A DNA stretch of 64,000 nucleotides from Siphonodentalium dalli (lineage: Eukaryota; Mollusca; Scaphopoda; Gadilida; Siphonodentaliidae): the NCBI GenBank assembly GCA_032622095.1, contig CP136061.1, positions 117,376,754-117,440,753 of the forward strand, in the 5' to 3' direction. Below the pieces are notes generated by a model. It had not been told where the DNA came from and searched no databases. It worked only from the letters and a program-made list of their open reading frames with translations. The stretch's first letter is position 1; every line of letters begins with the position of its first letter. A program made the position numbers and the translations under genes. Below are positions 39,101-45,100 of this stretch, piece by piece.

Positions 39101-42100
39101 GAATTGATTAAATTTGTTTGCAAATCGGTTTGTTCCATGTGCAAATGTTCAAAAAGCAAACTTCCATGTATGGAGTTGTGCAGATGTGGTTGTGAGTAGT
39201 GAATTGTTCAATTCAGTTTATTAAAACAAAGTGTATTTTCAAATTTACTGATCCCATCTTCCCACCACATGGCCCCCTGGAGTATATATCCCAGCAACAA
39301 TATAACACTCAAAATTATACATATACATATATATGCAATACATTGCACTAATGTATGTATTATTGAATATGCGCTATTCGCACGATTGTGTTTCATGTTC
39401 TGTTGCTGAAATAATTGAGGACACTATATGATACAAGGAAATAATATTATTTCTTACTCCCAACTCAACTATACTTTCGGGTATACGCTTCAATCATGTT
39501 GTGTATAATTGGACATAAAAACACTGAATTTAAGTATTGGTAATTTGAATACGAGGCCTGACGATGAAGATATGTTGCAGAATACCTTCCATATGTTCTT
39601 GTTTTTGAGAACTAAATTGAGTTTGATGAGTATGGGGTCTGTCATTTAGTGTTTCATAATTTCGTGGTAAATCCACTACTAAATTGATTTTTTATTTGTA
39701 AACATCTCGACATACAAATTTTTATTCAATTGATCCAACCATATAGTAGTGTCGCAAATAGAATTGATGACATCAGGGTCATTCGCGGTTGGTTATTAAG
39801 CATTTACAGAATGAAACACAGTCTGAGAATAATTTCATTTATTTTATATAGCACATATTCTACCTCACATTTCTACCAGAACGAACAATACTACTGCACC
39901 TTTAATGTGCATAACTCTTCCACAGAAGTTGTTATCCCATCGAATAATGAACACATAGTTAATATCTTCTCTTATATTATCTCGAAAATTGTAAAGTATT
40001 TTTTTTTAAATGAGGAAAAAACCCAATTTCTCATGTTTTGGCCGCCATTTTGGCATCCATCTTGAATAATTGTGGCCATTTTTCAACTAAAAGTCGCGGT
40101 TGTTATTCTATGAACACTAATATTAGATAGTGTTGAGGAATTCGTTATATTTACCATATCAAACCAAGAAGCAAATCTATTAGGTGTGCCACCGTCAAAC
40201 CGGTGGCCATCTTGGACGCCATCTTGAATTTTCGGCTCTACGTCGGTCGAAAAGTTGGTTCTTGAGAAAATTCCTAGACTAGAGATGCTGTCCTACAAGA
40301 TACTAAAAAATGGCGGTTTTATCCGACTTGTATCGATCCGAGCATTGTTTGTCACTAACTACCTACACTACTACGGTTCATGGCAACGGTATCAAATATT
40401 TTGGGAAAAGTTGAAAATGGCCACTGTTGTGAACCATTGGGATTGTCTTTGAAGAAATGAAGTAAACTCATTGTGCCATCAGTGATCCATCAAGCATAGT
40501 GGGCCACTAGGACACACATGATAATATCTAACTGCTAAGTTGGAATAACGCAATTTATTTTCTATTTTAAGTCGATTTTTTTTATGTAAAAACAAATGGT
40601 TTGATGATGGACGGTTGGCGTGCGGGAATCCGGGTGGGCGATCGGCCCCAAACTATAGAACATGGCCGTTTATTGATGGATTCTGATAATGTTTGGCTTG
40701 TGAATTTATAGTCACATGCAACAGCTAGCACACAGAAAATCGGGCCAGCCCCGACTTTCTAACCAGAGTTACATGTATTTGTCACCTGTTTCTATTTATA
40801 GCACGTTTGTGCCCGTTAGCGCGGTAACTTGAACAACAAACTTCAACCAATTTCATTCATGCGGTATATATATATGTATGTTATATGGATCTTTCACAAC
40901 AATATCTATATTGAGTTCGAAAATCCGGTTTGTCCGCTTTATTTTGCCTGCGTTACGGGCCCCAGTTCGTCTATTGTTTAACAATGTTATGAAATGTTAT
41001 GTCCGTTAACCAATTGCATTCATATTTGGTAAATGGATCTTTAACAACAATATCTCGAACAAGTTCCAAAACCAGATTTGTTCGATCCTTTTTACCTGAG
41101 TTACGCCCCATGCATAGTCTTTATCACGATAACTTAAATAAACGTCAACGGATTCCAGTCATATTCTGTATATGGATCTGTCACAACAATATCTTGATTG
41201 AGGTCAAAAACAGGTATCTCCGCTTGTTTTATCTGAGTTATGACCCATAGTTCTGAGTTATTTATGGTTCATTAAATCGTTCATGTTTAGAGGTACTCTG
41301 TCGGACAGATTCACACTGATGGGCAAAAAACTCGACGAGAGCCATCTTTGATGTTGGCAGCCCTTGTGGTGTATTAATTGTCCTATACTGTGCCAACGCC
41401 AATGTGTTAGTTGTACAGGAACAAAAGGGAATTGACCCGGGTATACGGCTGGTCTAATGTTTTAGATATTCCAATCACTGTCTGTTGTTAGTACCATGTT
41501 ATGGAGTTACTGGAGTTATCTCGCTTGCACTTCAGATAACCTTTTTAACATATAGTATAACCTTTTTAAACACAGTATAACGTCCCGCTTCAGCTCAACG
41601 TGAATTATTCCATACGCGTTATTTCCTCATATATACACCCATGTCCCATGCAGGATGTCTTTATGTTTCACAATTTATTTGTAATGTTTATATATATGCT
41701 CTCCGTTATATGGAGGAATGAAGATATATATATTTATATACATGGCATAATATGATTTCTGATGACAGTTTCGGATGTCCAATACTCAGACTTGATTGTA
41801 TCGCCCCTAATTACCTGTACCATAGGAATCCACTAACTTGAAACGCACGTACCTGATTGGTCAATAGCCCTGTGTTTTTGCATAAAAATACAGCACACTT
41901 CTTTCCTATGATTTCCCATAAGTAAAATAGCCACTAGCACAGGAATTAATCCTTTGTAGTGTAAGTTTGAATTTTGTGGTATGGTATAAAATATGACATT
42001 ATTTTTTAGTGCGGTTCTGACATTAGTTACGAAAACACAATATTTAAAGGCGAATTCCCTACTAGACGGATATGATTGTTTTGCAAAAAAAATGTTTCCC

Positions 42101-45100
42101 CATATGTCAATCTTTCAGATTTAAAGACATTTTGGACCTAGGATTTATATTGTAAACAGTATTCACTAAAATGTTTCCTCTGAGGCCAATGGAAAACATT
42201 TGCACCAGTGTAACCATTAAGCGATACGAACAATAAGATAGAGTTATGCCGCGTGAATCGTTAAAAGGTTAGAACGACACGCACCATACAACCGACTGAG
42301 CTCAAATTACGACCACGTTATGTAGCTCAGAAAATAATAAGGAAATGGCTTTTGTTTCGTTTTAAATTTTCTTCCACCGCATATCTATAATTTAGAACTT
42401 GCTGTTACCAGTGGTATATTATTGTATAGATGAACACACCGACGGGACTTTCGTCGGTTTTGGCGGTTTCCGAAGATGGTTGCATAATTATATAGCATCC
42501 AACGCATTTCGAACGAGGTATAGAGGAAGCTTATTTTCATTTTGTTTCATTTTCCTCAACATTTAAGCCTATTTTATGAAACACAAACATAAACTGTTAC
42601 CTTATGTTCGTATATTCGGTGTATTGCAATATGTGATGGATGGTTAGCATACATTATATTGTCTTTCACCCACTGTCCATTATATGTGATGAATACAACA
42701 AACCCAATACTTTCATCAGCCATCTTTGACGGCTAGTCCCCAAATATATAAAATAAATAGTTATTGTCATTATTTCACAGCCGCTCATCATCTCGTATCC
42801 AGACTGCTTGAGACCAACGAAAACAAACGAATACGAATGGAGGAACTTCTGACAAATCCGTGGTTGATTCTCGGTTATGTAGAACCAGTTATACGCTATC
42901 CGCCTGTTTCAAGGCAGCGAGGCGTTAAACTTCGTCTGGAGACAGTTGAGTATGTCAAGGCGCACACTAAAATTGAAAGAGATGTCATCATCCAATCAAT
43001 TATGGAACGGAAAAAGAATTCAGCATCTGCGGCATATCATTTGCTTTGTTCGCTCACAGCTAAGACACCCCGGTTCGGCAGTAATGACCATTTAATTGTG
43101 CCTGAGAAAAAATCTAAACGTCCTGACACATGGGTTAACAGCGGTGCGACCGTCGGTGCTAAAAGAAATCAATCGATAGAACAATCAAAAGGAGGAATCG
43201 TGTCCGCTAAAGACAAAAAGATTATCGGCGGTGTGTTTCAAACATTTACGGTTGACAACAAGTTGCCCAATAGGACGGTTCTACCATCAATAAAACAGAT
43301 GAATTCTCAGATCAAAAACAGGGGACAAATTAAAGAGTTTGTTGCATCAGTTCTCTCCCCTATCAAGGATAATTATAGTGAGACCTCACCTGAATTGTGT
43401 GTTACGTCACTTTCTATGCGGAATCCCAATCCCAGGACCGAAGAATCGACTACTGCTAAGAAACATAGAGTGACTCCCCTTGCACCACGTTCGTATGCAT
43501 TTGGACCCGTGATTGGGAATGCTAACGAAGTCGATAGATACGCTGATGACGAGTGGATTCGATTCCCGCTCATTGGAAGTAGTCGCCGCTCTAGAATTAA
43601 AACCATCTCATTTGTTAGACCGAAGGAGGTCAGCGAAAGGAGGGGATCGCCAGGTAAATCTATACATTTGAAAACATGATATGTGCTTACTTCAGCCATA
43701 GCCGTACGGGCGCCCGGATTTTTAGGGGAGGCGGTTGAGACTTTTTGCCTGCAAGAAAAGTATTCTTACCAAGGCCTATATATTTGTGAATAAGCTGCTT
43801 GCTAATATTTCACATCACCCAGAATTGGCGCGTTCCGATTGGACGAAAGCTCTGTCATATACGGTGTAGTGGTGTGATAAATTTAGCACACTACTATACC
43901 AATCTCGTATGCAAAAAACAGTGAACAGGCAACAATCTCGAGAACATAGTTAAGAAATAACTCTTGTTTCGATTAAGGTTATGCAGTTATAAGTGAAAAT
44001 AATATATGCAACAAATGAATGAATTTGAGCCATGGGTTAGGGTAAAACACACTCATGTGCTCTATTAACGTTGCAAACAAATCGTCCATACAGCACAAGA
44101 GTGTAATTTGCACTAATCCATGGCTCAAATTAATTCAATTGTCGAAATATATTCTGTATAAAAGTTGATGGTCCCATAAATGGCCGGAGTTAGTGTAGTC
44201 CCCCCTTTAATGGTTTCTGTTTCGCAATATTCTCGTATTTCACCATTTCACGGCGACGAATGAGTTGGTTGCCACTAAGAGATCGAAATTCCAAATTCAT
44301 TTTTAAGAATTTGAAACTGATTTGTCCTACAACAAACTAAGTAAGTAAGATATACAGATTTATATGCAAAATGTCAGCATAGAGGTGTTAAACATTCGAT
44401 ACAATCAAATGTAAGTTCTGTAGCTGATAAATATGTATGAAAAGGGCGTTTGCCGAAGGAGGTCAGATGAGAGATGTTTTAGCAATTTCGTGCACATTTC
44501 AGCTAAATTGTTATCATCCCTTGAAAAGTTATTACAAATCAAACCAATCAAATGTTTTATTATGTCAATCAAGACGCCTATACAGGCAGTATAATTAAGT
44601 GATACAAGTACCAGTTACATATAAACAGTGATTACAATAATTATACAATTAACGATAACATACTAGTAAGAAAAGAAATGAACAGTTAGAGAGGTTTCAA
44701 ATCAAGACATGGCTGTTATTCTCAGTCAGTTTGTACTCCGAGAATCGAGGATCTTGATTTAAAAAGACGACCAATAAGGACATATATCTTACTCATAACA
44801 AACCCATCTTCGCAACTCATTAGCCATATAAACTGGTCTTCATCATTCAGTTGTTTTATGTTCGTGAATTTGGTGTACAGTTCATCTAGGATAGGTTCAC
44901 GCATTTGAATCATTGATGGGCATTGTAACATACTATGAATCTCGTTCCCTTGACTCTTTAAACATAATTGACCAGTTATATCCTGTTCATCAATGCCCAG
45001 ATACCGATCGGTTTCAATTTAAAGTTTGTGGGAACTGGATCTAAGTCCCGCCAGAAGGCGTTTTTGGTTAAAGTTACCCCAATTAATATATTTTTCAAGC

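Larger units (their letters stand above)
35584..40372. mobile_element. 4.8-kb long-inverted-repeat element
   Basis: TAGTGTAGGTAGTTAG at the left returns as CTAACTACCTACACTA at the right. The pairing continues through ACCAACTTTTTGACCGACGT and AAAATTCAAGATGGC, then through a 300-base block open on both arms (35869-36180 minus, 39730-40065 plus, both reading MIQPYSSV.NRI.DIR), and on to about 36800 and 38040. The arms are about 1.2 kb and 2.3 kb; the right one is lengthened by a nested foldback (38301-38998). A 1.2-kb central part holds coding-like fragments. It fills most of the intron between exons 35431 and 42781. The superfamily is not recognised. Confidence 0.8.

Noticed and set aside
43654-43679. 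Gene end at TGA 43677-43679
   Set aside because: A good GTAAAT donor at 43654 joins in phase to an open terminal exon at 46500; read-through is kept only as a possible short isoform.
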